A stretch of 64,000 nucleotides of DNA from the NCBI GenBank assembly GCA_022836615.1, contig MU405221.1, positions 248,001 through 312,000 of the forward strand, written 5' to 3'. The notes beneath the pieces were generated by a model that saw nothing but the letters and a program-made list of their open reading frames with translations, made no database searches and had not been told where the DNA came from. A program made the translations under genes and the position numbers. Every line of letters begins with the position of its first letter. Position 1 is the first letter of the stretch. Below are positions 1-13,653 of this stretch, piece after piece. Source of the stretch: Annulohypoxylon bovei var. microspora (Eukaryota > Ascomycota > Sordariomycetes > Xylariales > Hypoxylaceae).

Positions 1-1318
1 CCCGCCACCAACGCTGAATACTGGTCAACACCTGAGTACATGCATGGATTAGTACATACAATCCATCTTGTCCTCGCAAAGCAGACAGCTGAGACTGGAC
101 AAGTTGATGCACCCTGCGCGCCTTAGAGGTATATACCTAGGTACCTAGGTACTTACGTCGATTATACCCACTTTAATAATAGGTTAGTGTCACCTAATTC
201 CAAAGCGTTTTCGTATCGTATCTGACCTTACAAATTACATAGTATTTTTCGAGTGCGACGAAACCCGTACCAAGGCGATCTTCGACTCACTGACTTACCA
301 ATAGTAGTCTACACATATCACCTTAGTGACACATTCTTTCTTCCATTGAATACCCTGATTGATCCATCACTTACGCCCACACCAAGAAGCATATACACTT
401 TACGGTCTATAGCTTTTTGGTCTACCTATCTACAATCCCGAGAGTCTGCTTTACATTGCCCAGGCTACTCTCACTCATCATCATCTTCATATACCTACCT
501 AGTAAGGTAAGTTGCTAATGTTCATACCATCATTCATTACCTCCTACTCGTCAATGAAATCATCAAAGAGAGCCGTGAGCCAGCATTATTCATGAAAGAA
601 CATTATCTATTGACGGGAGCAAGAAGCAAAATAATCCCTACCTACATATTACCTACATACATACCTACCTACAGTACGATACATGGTAGGCAGATAGGGT
701 ACTTCCCTGCCTGGGATTAGCAGCCCTGGAGCTGGGTAATTTCTTAGCTAACCTGGAACTTCCCTATCTCCAGCTGCTACTACGGTAGCTCTGAGCTCTT
801 GCTTCCCACTTACCAGGGCTGCCTTCCTAACTCGTTCTCCACACGCCCCTCCCCCACCATTAGCTCCTTCTCACTCGCACCACTGACGCCAGACCCAAAC
901 AACCTTGGAACGCCCCCGTCACTACACCAAAAAAGTTACTGGAGCTTCTCCAATATACCATCGTCACAATTTACACCAGCTGCCTATCCTTCTGCGGACC
1001 TCTTTTTTTACAAGAGGATTCTCAAGAGCTGTGGGATCTATATCCCTTTCTTTGTAACACTTTGATACCCTTTTAGACCTCTTGATTGATTTTTCTTCTT
1101 CACTTCTCATTCGTTCAATCAAAACTTTTCACCATCCATATAGTTATTCCTATTCTTTTTTTTCCTCCGAGCGTGTACCCCGCCTACCTGTCATTTCGCA
1201 ACCCACATGCTAATACTGGAGTCTCCCAGCACCCGCCGAGCCTTCTCGCGCGAACGCCTCAAGCTTTATCTGGAGCTCCACGATTTACCCCCTACCCGAT
1301 CGGGTCAGCAAGGTCCAG
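1..1318. other. Gene-free upstream region
   Basis: No gene can be supported here. The short open frames have no recognisable protein character. Around 130-155 there is a palindromic ACCTAGGT run, and the last 250 bases before the first gene are pyrimidine-rich, as is common in fungal promoters and 5' leaders. Confidence 0.6.
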
Positions 1319-4300
1319 ATGGATCAGGACTCGAGATCATCCGAGCCGCGAGAACGTGCCGTCTCCTCCGAGCCTTGCTCAACTCGACCTAATCCTTTTG
1401 ACGACGGTGACCTTTCCGCCCGAAAACGTCGTAGGACCTCTCTTTCCGGTTCTAGGAGCGCGTCAGTCGATACTCTTCCATCTCGGGACGACGTCGTCGC
1501 TTCCGACCCGAGCATCATGAAGGTCGACACGCCAGAGCCACTCCCCCCGAGCACGCCAGCCCGTTCAGAGCCTGCTACCGAACCCGAACCTGTCTCGAGC
1601 AAGGTCACCATCAACTTAAGAAATGCCGACAGCCTCGAAAATACACCCCCTTCCCCATCTTCTCCTACACCCGCACGATTCCGTAGAGACAGCGTCAAGG
1701 TCAGCGTCGAAGAGTCAGAGGTGAACATGATAGAAGTACCTTCGGTTGAAGATACGTCTTCGTCCGCGTCCGAGCTAGACAGTCCCGAAGTACCTACCGT
1801 ATCCTTCGAGGACGACCTCGCATTCTGCAATGTGGAGCCTAATATAACACTTCTGGCGGATGGAAGAGCGGCCCAATTCAGTGCTGCTATGCTTGATTTT
1901 CCGTACCACAGCGACGGGGAGTCGTATCAGGAGACGGTTGCTCGCCTTGCCGAGTATTTTCGACAACGTGCGTCGGGTACTCCTATGTCTCGTGAATCTT
2001 CTAACTCTCTCATAGAACCTACACATGTTGACGAGGCCTTGCAACTTTTGCATGGGTGGTTGCACCGCTATCTAGCATATGCGCACATCGAGTTTTATCC
2101 TATGGTTGTAGAAGCATACCAGGAGAATAAACAATTCTGGCTGGCTCTTCCTGAACTCTTCTACACTATAGTTCATCGGTACGTATGATCTTTAGCTAGC
2201 CTCGACTGATTGATTAATTAACTAACGACGTCTTTTTAATTAGGCATGGTTTTTCAAAATCAACCCAGACTCGAGAGATCATGAATCATATGTTCACACG
2301 GATTGCTAGACTTACCGCATTCCTCCTCGTAGTTGACTGCCGAACATTGGTACACGCTATAAGCAAAGAGGACATCGACTTTGACTTAATATGTCCAAGT
2401 TTTCTTCGACTGTTTGGAAGTCTCACGAGTAAGGACGATAACCAGCTGACAAACAGTTATGCTTTGGCGAACAATTCGGGACTTTCAGAATTACTCGATA
2501 TACTTCAAGAGAACAGCGACGGATTACAGGGCCAGCTGGCTCGTTTTACTGAATTGCTCACGAACAACCTGCTCCGGTCCCCCAAGAGAGTAATGGATAA
2601 CCTTGTTGGTGTCTCTCTGCTCATGGACAGTCTGGTACGTGACAGCTTCAAAAAGCAGTCGTACCCCGATAATTTTCTCGCTGCGTCTGTTGAACGAGCG
2701 AGAAACAACCTGGCCTATGGTCTAGATTTCTTCAGAGCTGCTTCGAATGCTATGGATGTTGTGATAGAAAAGTCTACCAACAATCTAAGTTCAGAGACTG
2801 TGGTTACCCTTGCCACCTGTCTGGCGGGCATTCTCAAATATAGTCTGCTTGGCAACAATACCGAAGCCAACAGGCTCATGCAAGACCATCGCCAACAGCA
2901 CCCTAATCTTCTAGACCGATTCACTCACGAGGCGATGTCTTTAGAATGGCGAATGCGCATGTTCTGCAAGCTGGTAAGATCGCGCCAGATGCAGCTTAGA
3001 GTCACAGCAGCGACATCGCTGTGTGATGACCTAGTTCAGCAATGGAGGGCTTACGCCGATCGTCAGGAGATAGGGGATGACAATCCCTACTTGACATATC
3101 TTCGATATTTGTCTAGCTATCTTGTTGATACCGGGATCGTTGATTATCTTCTCGGGCCAACGTGCCACCCGGAGATCACGCAAGCAAGCTTTAACATTGT
3201 TGGATTCTTGGCCGTTACTAAAACTTACACGGCTACGCAGACGGAGCTCCTTTGGCAGACATTAACGTCTACACAGGACCCCCGAATCTCCGATGCCATA
3301 GTTCGTATGATGTCTAAGGTAGTCGGTCTGCTCGACTTGGAATCACTTTGCTATATATGCGAGAAATTCCACAGCCTACCGATCGAGGCTTTCTCTTCTT
3401 GTATGCGGGATTTCTTTGACCATGTCACGAAGCAAATGCAGGAAAAGGTTGCTAATTATCACAATCTTCCTCTTGCGCCGTACAAGATCTGTGTCCGATT
3501 ACTCCAAGAGTCTTCTATTTATGGGCCACAGGGCTCTGTGGCGTACCCAGAGATTCACCAATTTGCCTTGTCGAAGTTTGGGCTTCTTCTACACGCGGGG
3601 CCAGACCAGCCAGGACGCCAAAGCATATGGTTGAGTTGCGTGCATGATATTGCCAAAAAAACTCGAACAACTTCCGGGAGTCTCCAGGTACTTAGTACGC
3701 TCATGGGAAATACCCCAACACTGCAGACGCTGATAGCCGAACACGACTTGACGCGGCTTCTGGTTGACGAACTTGAAGCTACAATTGCTAATGCGCGAGC
3801 TGTTGGATTTACCCCTGTATACGCAAACCCCATCAGCCATGCTCGCCGAAGAATCATCTCAACCATCATTGTAAGTCATGGTTCCACCATAAATTCGGAA
3901 CTTGGCCGGCGTCTCTGGGACCTTCTCGTTGGGAATGGCGCAGCATGCCAGGAAGATAGAAAAACTGCCTGGGATGACTTGAATGCGGCGCTTAGAAGAG
4001 CACGACTGGATAACCCTTTTCTCGAAGCCTGCTTGCGAGAGTACCTACCAAAATTACCACCTACCTGCTACTGCGGAGGTTCACTCGCGTTTGTTCGAGA
4101 AGCTATCATTCCCCTCGCAAACGATATTAATGGCATGGTTCTTGACGATGAAGATAGTGTCCGGTCAGCTGGACTCGAACTACTTTGGCAGATGATCTTG
4201 ACAGCCCCCAATCATACTATTGAGGAGACGGCTATCTCTACGCTCGTTGACGACATATACGTCGACAGCCAGTCGATAATGTCATATCCCCTTCATCGCG

Positions 4301-7300
4301 CACGAAAGGTTCATTTTGCCCTTGTACAGCGGTGCCTGCAGCAACTCAAGCTTGCGGCCCAGAAGCTGAAGGAATTTGGTGACGGAGTATCAAATAAGGA
4401 TAGTGAAATGACGGAAGACGTAGCCAGTGTCGAGCAACCGCAGGACCAGGAGCTACAATTCACGAGGTCCCTACAGGTACTAATAGCACTTCTTAAGGCA
4501 CTGCAGGCGAGACCACATTTTGCGGCGCCGGATTTGCGGTCCCTCATGCTGCAGGCTCCTAGCCCTGTTGATGGAGACTCTGCGGATTTAAAATATCAGT
4601 CTTTTGATGGCGACGACCAGACCGATGTTAAATCCCTGGATATTGGACTGAGAAATACTGCTGCCTCACTCCTCGCTAGCTTGCGCGAAGCCACAGGCTT
4701 CGACAACTACCGGCTATACTATCGCGGACAACCTCTGGCACCGTCAGAGAGTGCCATCTGCAAGTCCATTGAAGAACTTGACATTAGAAACGGTTTAATA
4801 CTTGTGAAGAAGGAGTCCGGTATTGCGACTTCTAAGCGCATCAAGCCAGGAGCTTCACCACTCGATATTGAAATTCTGAGTCATTTCAAAGACTTGTGGG
4901 AGTATCTGAGCATGGAAGAGAAGTTAGCACGAGAGGTGAGCAAAAATTCCGCTATGTTATATCTGACAATATGCTAACAGCTACTACTAGATCTATCACT
5001 TCCTAGTATCACTCCCAGCTGACGATTCGATCCTCACGGCATTCGAGAATCCTGCAACTTCCTATCGAGACGTATTCCCACTTGGACAACCTTTCAAATC
5101 ACTCTATGCACTACATGCGCTTCGTGAGTATCTTAGTACTCGACAGCTCAAGAGCAATGTAATGCAAGGGTCTTCCCCAGATGGCGAGAGCCAGATGGAT
5201 ACCGCAAACGACCGGCAAGATGCTCTTGTTAGAGCGATATCATTGATCGTCGCGGCAATCTGTGATCCTGAAGTTGTCGAGCAAAGCTCGAGCGAGGATC
5301 TGCAACTCAAATTAAGTCTTGAACTTGTAGACAACTTCGTTCAGCTCTTGAAAGGTATGTCGATTTATGGCTCTATGGCTTGGTTCTTTGTACTAACTAG
5401 ATGAAGAAACTCCGAAGATCGGAACTGTTATGCAGCTCCTGAACTCAGACCTCCAGAAACGACTTTCGACGATGCTCGCGAGTGCTGCGGCTGCTCAAAC
5501 TAACCAGGTTAGCATCGAACTGATCAATCGATCGTTTGAGGCCCTTCTAGAGCCTTGTGCAAAGAGTAACGCATTCTGGGAGGGGTTCCGAGATGAAATG
5601 GGAGTGCAGAAAGTGGTCCAGCACCTTCTCCTTGATGATCCTCGTCCCATCGTTAGAAAGAACGTCGCGAGGCTGATCACATTCAAGAGCATTGACGACT
5701 ATCGCGTATCTGGCGGACACTCTCTGGAATTTGCGGAACTCTTCTGGCCTATAATATCTCAACTCGTGCCTCGAGCCGTTATAGAGCCGAGCAAATGCGA
5801 AGAGACGTTTAGCCTCTGCTTCCAGTTGCTTCATAAACTTAATGCCGAGAACCCCGAAGCTATCGACTTGCCCACGTGCATTGGACAATGTGCAGAACTA
5901 CTATTATCGCACACGACTACAGAAGACATAGCTCATCCAGACAAAGACGTCGTAGCGCATGGTCTTATCACAATTTTAAGCATCGGTATCACCGAAACAT
6001 CAATTGAAAAAGAGCAGGTCCAATTTCCCACCAACTTCGTTTCGAGATTGTTCTCCAGGCATCTTTTCCCGCCTGAAGATGAGGATGAGGCACTGGTGCC
6101 AAAAGTTATCCTGCACACCCCTTCGCGAAGTATGTTATATGATATCATATTCGCCTTGGTTAAAGACGATACTACTCAGACTGCCCGTTTACTGCACAAT
6201 CTGGACCAGCTCACATCACACCGTGTTGAAGAGGGACTTGAGATTTACAAGTATGAGCTCCCGCAACTTTTCGAAAGATCAAATGCTATTAGGTCATCTT
6301 GTGGGTATTCTGGACTACGAAATCTTTCGAACACCTGCTACCTGAACTCACTCTTCACACAACTCTTTATGAACGTTGGATTCCGCCGCTTTATGCTTGA
6401 AAAGCGAGTTCGCAACCCACTTACGCATCCATTACTCCACGAGACACAGGTCCTCTTCGCATTTCTACAAGATAGTCGGCGGCGTTTTGTAGAGCCACAA
6501 GCCTGCGTAGGACAGATCACAACCTATGACGAGTCCCCTATCGATATCCATAACCAGATGGACGTAGATGAGTTTTATAGCCTTCTTTTCGATCGATGGG
6601 AGGCGCAGTTCTCCTTAGAAAGCGACAAGAAGAGCCTCAGATCGATCTATGGAGGCGAACTAGTCCAGCAGGTGAAGTCTAAAGAATGCGAACACATCTC
6701 TGAGCGCATCGAACCATTCTCCGCTATTCAGTGCGACATCAAAGGCAAGGCGGGCCTCGAGGAAAGCCTACAAGCCTACGTGGATGGTGAGATTATGGAA
6801 GGAGGTATGTTGCTGTCCTTTCCTCGCCGGTCTTCGCTGATCCTAACCCTTATTTCTAGATAATAAATACAAGTGCTCAGAATGCGACCGCCATGTTGAT
6901 GCAGTCAAAAGGTAAGTAGAGCGCGGTTTAGGTTCAATCCTGGCAAAGCTAACTGTGTCGGCAGGGCGTGTCTCAAAGATATTCCAGACAACCTAATATT
7001 TCACCTGAAGAGGTTTGATTTTAACCTGAGGACGCTGACGCGAAGTAAGATCAATGACTACTTCCCATTTCCTACCAAGGTCGACATGCAACCCTATACT
7101 ATCGAGCACTTCAGTGATCCTTCCCGTAATTCCGAACCAGACATGTTCGAATTAGTGGGAGTACTCGTGCATTCTGGAACCGCAGAGTCTGGCCATTACT
7201 ACTCGTACATTCGCGAACGGCCGACAACAAGCAGCATGCCATCTTGGGTTGAATTCAATGATGAAGTGGTTACGTCGTGGGATCCTGCACAGATGGAGGG

Positions 7301-9342
7301 CGCTTGTTTCGGGGGACCAGAATATCGACCACAATTTGAGGCTGGTACCACCTACGAGAAGGTATACAGCGCTTACATGTTATTCTACCAGCGATCCTCC
7401 TCGCTACAGAAGGAGCAAGAAATGCTGAGAGCATCGGGCCAAATCGGTCCTCTCAGGTCTGATCTACCCAAAGCCCTCGAGTCCCAGGTCAGTGATGACA
7501 ACTGGTCAATTATTCAACGACATTGCCTTTATGATCCAGCTCATATGCCCTTTGTATACGAAGTTCTATTAAATTCTTGGGGCACTAAGTGCTCAAAGGA
7601 CCATAGGAAGGAGAATTTGGCAATGCAAACGGCACTCGGCCATTTGGATCAGATTGCATCGCGAGCTAAGGATCTTCCAGACTTTGATCAACTCAAGGGA
7701 CTGTTGGTCAAGGTTTGCCAACGTTGTACTATGTGCTGCTTCTCGTTCTTCGATTATTTCAGACGCCACAAAGACGCTCTACGCATGCTCCTGCAGAGAA
7801 ACTCGGACCCCGCAGTTCGTCAGGATGTGGGAAGGATCCTGATATTTTCTCTCTGTGTCATCAAGGCTACCTATCCAGATGACTACGGCCCATTCGATAG
7901 TGATAGCGACGCACTATCTAATGTGGTAGGCCACCATTCGTCCATAACGGACACTACCATGGATCTATTCTACCATATTTGGGACACCTTCCACACGCGT
8001 CTCAACTCCTGGTCCGAGTGCTTCGGGACTATGCTTGAATTTGCCCGTTTGGGGCGCCTTGAAGCATCACTATTCCTGGACAGAGATTTCTTGTTCAAAT
8101 TCCTGATGGTGATCGCAGCAGATCTGGCCTTTGATCTCCCAACCCAATACGCTAGGCTACTCAATACGGTGTCGAGGCGGTCTGCGAGACCACCTAGCTA
8201 TGAAAACCTCATCGCTTTAATTGATGAACTTTTATCAGTCGTCGACCCAATCCTAGGTCAGAATAGCATCCTGGAAGAGGCTCATGGTCGACTGTCACTT
8301 GCGCTCCAGGGCGAGTCTATCCCGCTCACTGCCGGCGAGGTAAACATTCTTCACAGAGACTGGACCAGGGGACAAGCGAACATTTTTGCGGAAAAATTAA
8401 TTTCGCTCAACCAAAACCCCATAGCCACCGATTCTATAATCAAGCGCCTTATAGGATTTAACCCGGTAATGGACCACAAGATTTACGCGACTCTACGACT
8501 TGATATCACTGGGGACCTAACCTCTCATGTGGTGTCGCCTTATCTTCGTGCCGCTGTGACTTATTGTCGTTGCAGCTCCAACGGCGAGAACGTCTATCGT
8601 CTAATTAACTACGTAGCTAACCAATGCAAGAACTTACAAAACGCAGAAGGTCGAGCATTTTTCGATTTCCATCGAGACGTATTCGATGGACCGCGTAGCA
8701 CAGGCGAGTCGATCGAAGTGATCCAATTGCATGGTCTGGACAATATTCCAAAATGGGCTCCAGGACTGCTAGGATATATCGACCAGGGAGTAAGCGATGA
8801 GGTAGATAACTTTCTACAGGAGAAGTTGTTCAAGCATGGTCCTTCGCCTGCATTTGGGGAGAGTAACGGTGGGCTTGAAAGATCACAAGCAATGAATTCA
8901 GCTGCTAGGCGACTGGCAATCTCTTGTCTGGAGTATCTACGGGATACCTATGTCGTTCGCGCAGCACAGGCAGCTAGATACACGGTCGTGCCCCTAGATC
9001 GAATCATTAAGAAGTGTGAACCATATTTCCACCTTGATGAGGAGATGGATGACGGTCTCGAACTTCAATTCAACGAACTCTGTCGAGGTAGGAATTCTTT
9101 TGGATATGAGCCATTCGATGAGAACTCTACATACTAACACAGAGACAGTTGTCCTGGAACCAATGGACAGGCTTACAGTCGACGAAATTGAAGAGGACGG
9201 TTCCGGTATGTGGAGCGACTCTACCACCGCCACCATGGACTATGACTGACATAGTCAAGATTGGGAGCAATCAGTCGGTTCTTCAGAACCGATGGATAAC
9301 CTGGCTGATCTCAGCATGCAAATCGACCGTGATTTAGTATAA
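1319..9342 (+). CDS. Giant USP-family ubiquitin carboxyl-terminal hydrolase (USP9X/USP34-like)
   Basis: A cysteine protease that removes ubiquitin from proteins. I read eight exons: 1319-2178, 2244-4935, 4991-5354, 5401-6804, 6860-6911, 6965-9087, 9143-9205 and 9260-9342, keeping frame throughout for 2546 residues. The N-terminal 280 residues are acidic and Ser/Pro-rich, followed by a long helical region and a ubiquitin-like stretch near residues 1085-1145. The catalytic domain begins with the Cys box GLRNLSNTCYLNS (Cys about 1618), has a zinc-ribbon CxxC (CSEC) in the tiny fifth exon, and the His box SGHYYSYI (His about 1868) followed by FNDEVV. All catalytic boxes are present. The roughly 650 residues after it resemble the fungal region known to me as DUF3517. 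The ATG at 1319 is the first in frame. The acceptor of exon 7 could also be six bases downstream. Confidence 0.94.
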
Positions 9343-11520
9343 TCAAACCTCGAGGCCACAACGAAACCCGTTCTACATTATTGTGTTGATGTGTTGATAG
9401 CGGTTAATTACGACGATCGATCAGGTGGAAACGCGCAGCCGATGGTTAAACTTTATTCGATGGCGAATCGGACAAACGGACTGGCGAACTAGGGTGAATG
9501 CATAGCACCGGAGTGACAGGCGTCTTCAGGGATGGACAAAATGGTACTTTACAGCAGTGTTCTTTCGGCGTCATCACGAAATGAGATGGTTGTTTGGGCG
9601 ATACCTGCCCGGAACACGTCTAATTGTACGAATTATGGTTCATTGCATAGCAATTCTCACGAGGTGAAACGATGAATGCCATAGACATATATTGCTTTAT
9701 GCTTTGTTTCGTTGCGGAGTACCCACTCATGCTATTTTTCCTTACTTCTTTTCTCCATGCAGACATGGCAAGGGTGGAGAGACAAATACTGATTTGATTG
9801 CATTTTTCATTCCTCTGCAGTGAATGATTCCTCGAATATGATGTGAATGATAAAACGTAGTTACCTACTTACTTGGAAATAGTGTTCGTCTATCCGCCCA
9901 AGTATCGGTTGGGCGCCAAGCCGAAGCTAGATAAACAAGTGACATCGAAGCAAATGGCGTATTGCGTCTCTTCTCACTCGGAATCGTGAGAAGCCGTTTA
10001 AGTGATATGGGTGAAAGTGGTTTTGATTGGTCATTAGTGTTGACGACGTTGACGACTAGGTACTGTAGCAAGATGCAAGTGCAAGGTTAAAGGAGTGATT
10101 CCTGACTAGGATATTGCAGATTTAGACTGAACCCACACACATATGTAGAGGTTGATAAACGCCCTATCGTTTACTATAATGGAATAGCGGGATCTAAATA
10201 TTTGACTCCCGCATAATCTATCTACATACACATAAATGTCACACAATACTTATTTTTTTTTAAATAAATTATCTATGTTATGTCTAGTTGCCTACCTTGG
10301 TAGACTGAAGGTAGCAAGTACAGCAATATGATTTTATTTGATCTCGTTTCATTCTCAACCAAGGGCAACAATGGCAATAGTTGACAGGTCAGGTCAAGTT
10401 ACATGGTGCGATTTATGGTGGACCCGACTGCTCGTCAACAATCGACCGAAGGTTTATGCAGTCTATTTTTGGATTCAACCCCTAGTAAAAATATATCGGA
10501 CCCTAGCCTAAGTCAGCCTAGCACGTGTAGCTAGCAGGGGTATAGGGTTGTGTGCCGGGGCCGGCATCTATATTTGGGTGACTGTAGCCGCCCATCGAGA
10601 TGCGGGGGAGAAGTTGATCTTCTCTGGTTGGTCGTTGATTTGAGGTTTTTTAATCCGGACAACGAGTGGAGGGATATTCATGGATATTCGTGGATATTCT
10701 TCGCTATGAGCTGCAGGTCCGGCACACCATCATCCCATATCATCACAGCACATATGCATGGAACATGGCAATTAGAAATCTAGGACTAATGAGATGTAAA
10801 GAAACCAACGTCTCTTTAACGGTGAGAGCTTGAAGCCCTACCCACGCCTAGCCTACCTTGCCTACCTTGTTTAGGTACTCAGCTAGCTGCGTGTGATATG
10901 CAAGCAAATATGTTGACGAATCACGTACGTTTCTTCGTCTTGAAACGAAGCATAATGACAACTAGCTGACTACCAGTCAAGCACGGTGGGTGCGGTGAGC
11001 CTGACGCTAAGTTTCAAGAAGTCCGAATATAGAAATCATGAAGAACGGGAGGGAGGCGTAACCCCCCCCCTTTCTCCACCCCTTTCTTCAAACTTTAAAC
11101 CCCACGAACACCTCGTGGCCTAGGTACCTAGGTAGTATTCGAGACTCGATTGTGTCGTTGTTTCAGCGTTTCATTGTTTCATGTTTCGAAGCGCCCATAC
11201 TTTTTATATCCACTCTCGCCCTGTAGCAAGCCTTCTTTTCTTCACTTTGCTCATTTCCCTTTTTGGTTTCTCTATTTTGAGCTTCCCTGGCATCTTGATA
11301 TATTCAGGTATCTATGCTAGCCTTCGCTTCTTTATAACACTCGGTGGATCATCCTTCAAGATCTACTGGTTCTATATTCAAATCTTTGCAGTCGGAAACT
11401 AACACATCCGATTTCGATCTCTTCTATTCCCAGTTCAAGACCATACATTGTACTGCCCCTCGGATTGATCTTGCAGAATACCCTACTGCACTTCTATTAC
11501 GTGACCTTCCTGTCGACATT
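9343..11520. other. Intergenic region, 2.2 kb
   Basis: No supported gene. It should hold the 3' untranslated region of the hydrolase and the promoter of the next gene. It contains a three-copy 10-base tandem repeat of GGATATTC at 10671-10700, a C run near 11061 and an ACCTAGGT palindrome cluster near 11120. An upstream in-frame extension of the next gene exists only from a GTG at 11344 and is not used here. Confidence 0.6.
10671..10700. repeat. Three-copy 10-base tandem repeat
   Basis: Three adjacent copies of a 10-base unit containing GGATATTC with single-base variation. Short and of no known role. Confidence 0.7.
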
Positions 11521-13119
11521 ATGTCGCTATCCAAGCAACGCATCTCCTCGCCTTTGGAAGCGGGACCATCGATCCTCGATGCCTACAACTTGCCATCTCA
11601 CCTGACAGGCGCGTTAGAGTACGCATCGAAAAGACTTGCGAGAAAGGCACTGCATATTACCTTGGTCGTCGTGAGGAAGGAATATCAACTTCCAAGCGTA
11701 ATGCCACCGTGCCCGACACCGACCTCACCTCCGCTCACATCGGGGATGGCTTCTCCTACACGCTTTACCTCGCCGGTCGCGGGACTAAGACAATTGGTCC
11801 GAAGGGGGACGAGTAGCTCCACATCCAGTCTATCATCTGCGGCTTCAGACACTACATCAAACACATCTACTTCGACATTCCCGCCTCCCCCGACTGAGCC
11901 CCTACCTGTTAGCCCTCGCCGCTGGGCTGTGTCTGTGCCCCCAACACCCGGCAGCCCCATGCCACGCACACCCATGACCCCAGCCACACCATCGAGCATT
12001 GTCACATCGTCCTCGACATCCTCCGTATCACAAGGGCCCAACGAGTTCGGCCTGAGGTTAATCTACACCGGCCTGCTCTCCCCTAAAGTCGAGAAGACGC
12101 TACGGACCACCATCCTAAAAGCGGAGCGCAAATTCCGCATCGGTACGGGCTGGCTGCCTCCCGCCACAACCGCGTCTGCGTGCGGCCTCAACGCGGACCT
12201 AGTCCGCAGGAGCATGCTACAAAATGAGGTGCTCTTCTCGTCTGAGGGCCTGACCCTGCTCGCCCTCGACAGACTGTACACTTTCAAAGCCGCGCTCGCG
12301 GCTTACGCCCGCTCCCGCACTACAAATGGCAGCGGCACTTCATCACCCCTCGCCTCTCCTACACCTACGCCTACGCCCAAGATCGCGGACAGCTCACGCA
12401 TCGAGGATGCGGTAGACTCACTCCGCCGCCTAGTTCTGGCTAACGGTGGCCGGCCCATCTCCAAATCGGATCTGTACCGTAGCTACGACTGGCTCGGGGT
12501 CAATGTGCGCGCACTACGAGACGTCGAGAACATGTACCGCCGCGCGTATGGAGGGCCCGGGCGCGCTGGTGCCTTCGAGATGACACCGGAGGAACAGGAG
12601 CGCGAGAGACCTGTCGTCAAGATCGGCGCACCGCCACCACCCCGGACCCCGCCGAAGACGCAGACCACGCCCGTGCTCAAGCTCGACACGCGGCTCGCGA
12701 CGGCGACGACGGCAAGGATCTTCAAGCCCAAGGCTAGGCCTATAGCGCACACCGTGTCCCAAACACAGACACAGACACAAACTAAAGACGAACGCGAGGT
12801 TGAGAAGACCCAAGGCACTGAAGTTGTGGAGCTCGAAATTAAGATTGATAATCTAGACGCGGAAGATTCTGACAAGGAGGAGGAAGAAGAGCACACGGCG
12901 CGGCCGATCCGGGGCCTCCCGTTTTGGAACGGCGCGTCTATCGACGAGATGATGCTGTCGCCGTGCGATAATAGTAGCATCAGGCAATCGCAGAAGTTGG
13001 GGCCCCAGACGCCGAACGGGTATGAGGACATCTCGCCCATAACGAGGGGCGAGTGGGGGTTCTTGTTCAAAGGTGATGGGTGGAAGCAAGGGCGGACGGC
13101 GGCGGTGGAGACTTGCTAA
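11521..13119 (+). CDS. Conserved fungal protein of unknown function, proline/serine-rich
   Basis: A single-exon gene of 532 residues starting at the ATG at 11521 (MSLSKQ). I do not recognise a characterised family. The N-terminal part (about 1-65, containing ILDAYNLPSHLTGALEYAS) and a middle block (about 170-340, including a helical stretch ending near YDWLGVNVRALRDVENMYRR) look like folded conserved segments. They are separated by low-complexity Ser/Thr/Pro linkers. Near residue 420 a QTQTQTQT run comes from a CAGACA-like microsatellite, followed by an acidic patch (DSDKEEEEE). No signal peptide or membrane segment is visible. Its pattern resembles fungal-only hypothetical proteins, possibly signalling scaffolds, but no function can be assigned. 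It converges on the PRCC-like gene with 534 bases between stops. Confidence 0.75.
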   Translation: MSLSKQRISSPLEAGPSILDAYNLPSHLTGALEYASKRLARKALHITLVVVRKEYQLPSVMPPCPTPTSPPLTSGMASPTRFTSPVAGLRQLVRRGTSSSTSSLSSAASDTTSNTSTSTFPPPPTEPLPVSPRRWAVSVPPTPGSPMPRTPMTPATPSSIVTSSSTSSVSQGPNEFGLRLIYTGLLSPKVEKTLRTTILKAERKFRIGTGWLPPATTASACGLNADLVRRSMLQNEVLFSSEGLTLLALDRLYTFKAALAAYARSRTTNGSGTSSPLASPTPTPTPKIADSSRIEDAVDSLRRLVLANGGRPISKSDLYRSYDWLGVNVRALRDVENMYRRAYGGPGRAGAFEMTPEEQERERPVVKIGAPPPPRTPPKTQTTPVLKLDTRLATATTARIFKPKARPIAHTVSQTQTQTQTKDEREVEKTQGTEVVELEIKIDNLDAEDSDKEEEEEHTARPIRGLPFWNGASIDEMMLSPCDNSSIRQSQKLGPQTPNGYEDISPITRGEWGFLFKGDGWKQGRTAAVETC

Positions 13120-13653
13120 GGCCTAGGCTGACTGAAGCAATTGAATATATACTGTATTGTATATATGGATGTATCTGCATGTGTATATGTATTAACGCGC
13201 GGGCACGACGAGATTGAAGATATTTAGATGATACCCGTTAGATTTACCATTCTGAGAAGTTGCGCATATTTAACTAGGTTGTATTTATTTCACTGGGCGG
13301 GATGGGAACGGACATGGAAATAGCGAAATACAGCGAATGATTTAGCATATCCCAGCCTTGATTTTAGTGCTTACAGAACGCCACCCTATGCTATGCGATG
13401 CGATATTGCTGCCACGGCCTATCCATATGTGGCCATCCGTCTGGTTTCTAGCCTACTGCCAGCTATCCCCAGTTCCGGTTGCTTAATGCAACATATTCAT
13501 TCATCATGTTCTGCTGCGAAACAAATAATTACGTTCCTCCCAAGCTTTATGCTATCACGAACCCTCAGCTTTCTCCTCTCTAAGCTACCCGGCACAACCT
13601 TCCTTCCCCCTCCACCGAAGAAGAGAACCGACGTCCTCAATGCAAAGAAAGCA
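13120..13653. other. Convergent 3' intergenic region
   Basis: Lies between two convergent stop codons. AT-rich TATATGTAT-type sequence just after 13140 is consistent with fungal 3' processing signals. No gene seen. Confidence 0.5.

Noticed and set aside
253..1065. Small open frames upstream of the ubiquitin hydrolase
   Set aside because: Short, with no homology-like motifs and no splice partners. They fit promoter or leader DNA.
11344..11520. N-terminal extension of the 11.5-13.1 kb gene
   Set aside because: It would need a GTG start. The first in-frame ATG at 11521 is the usual choice in a fungus.
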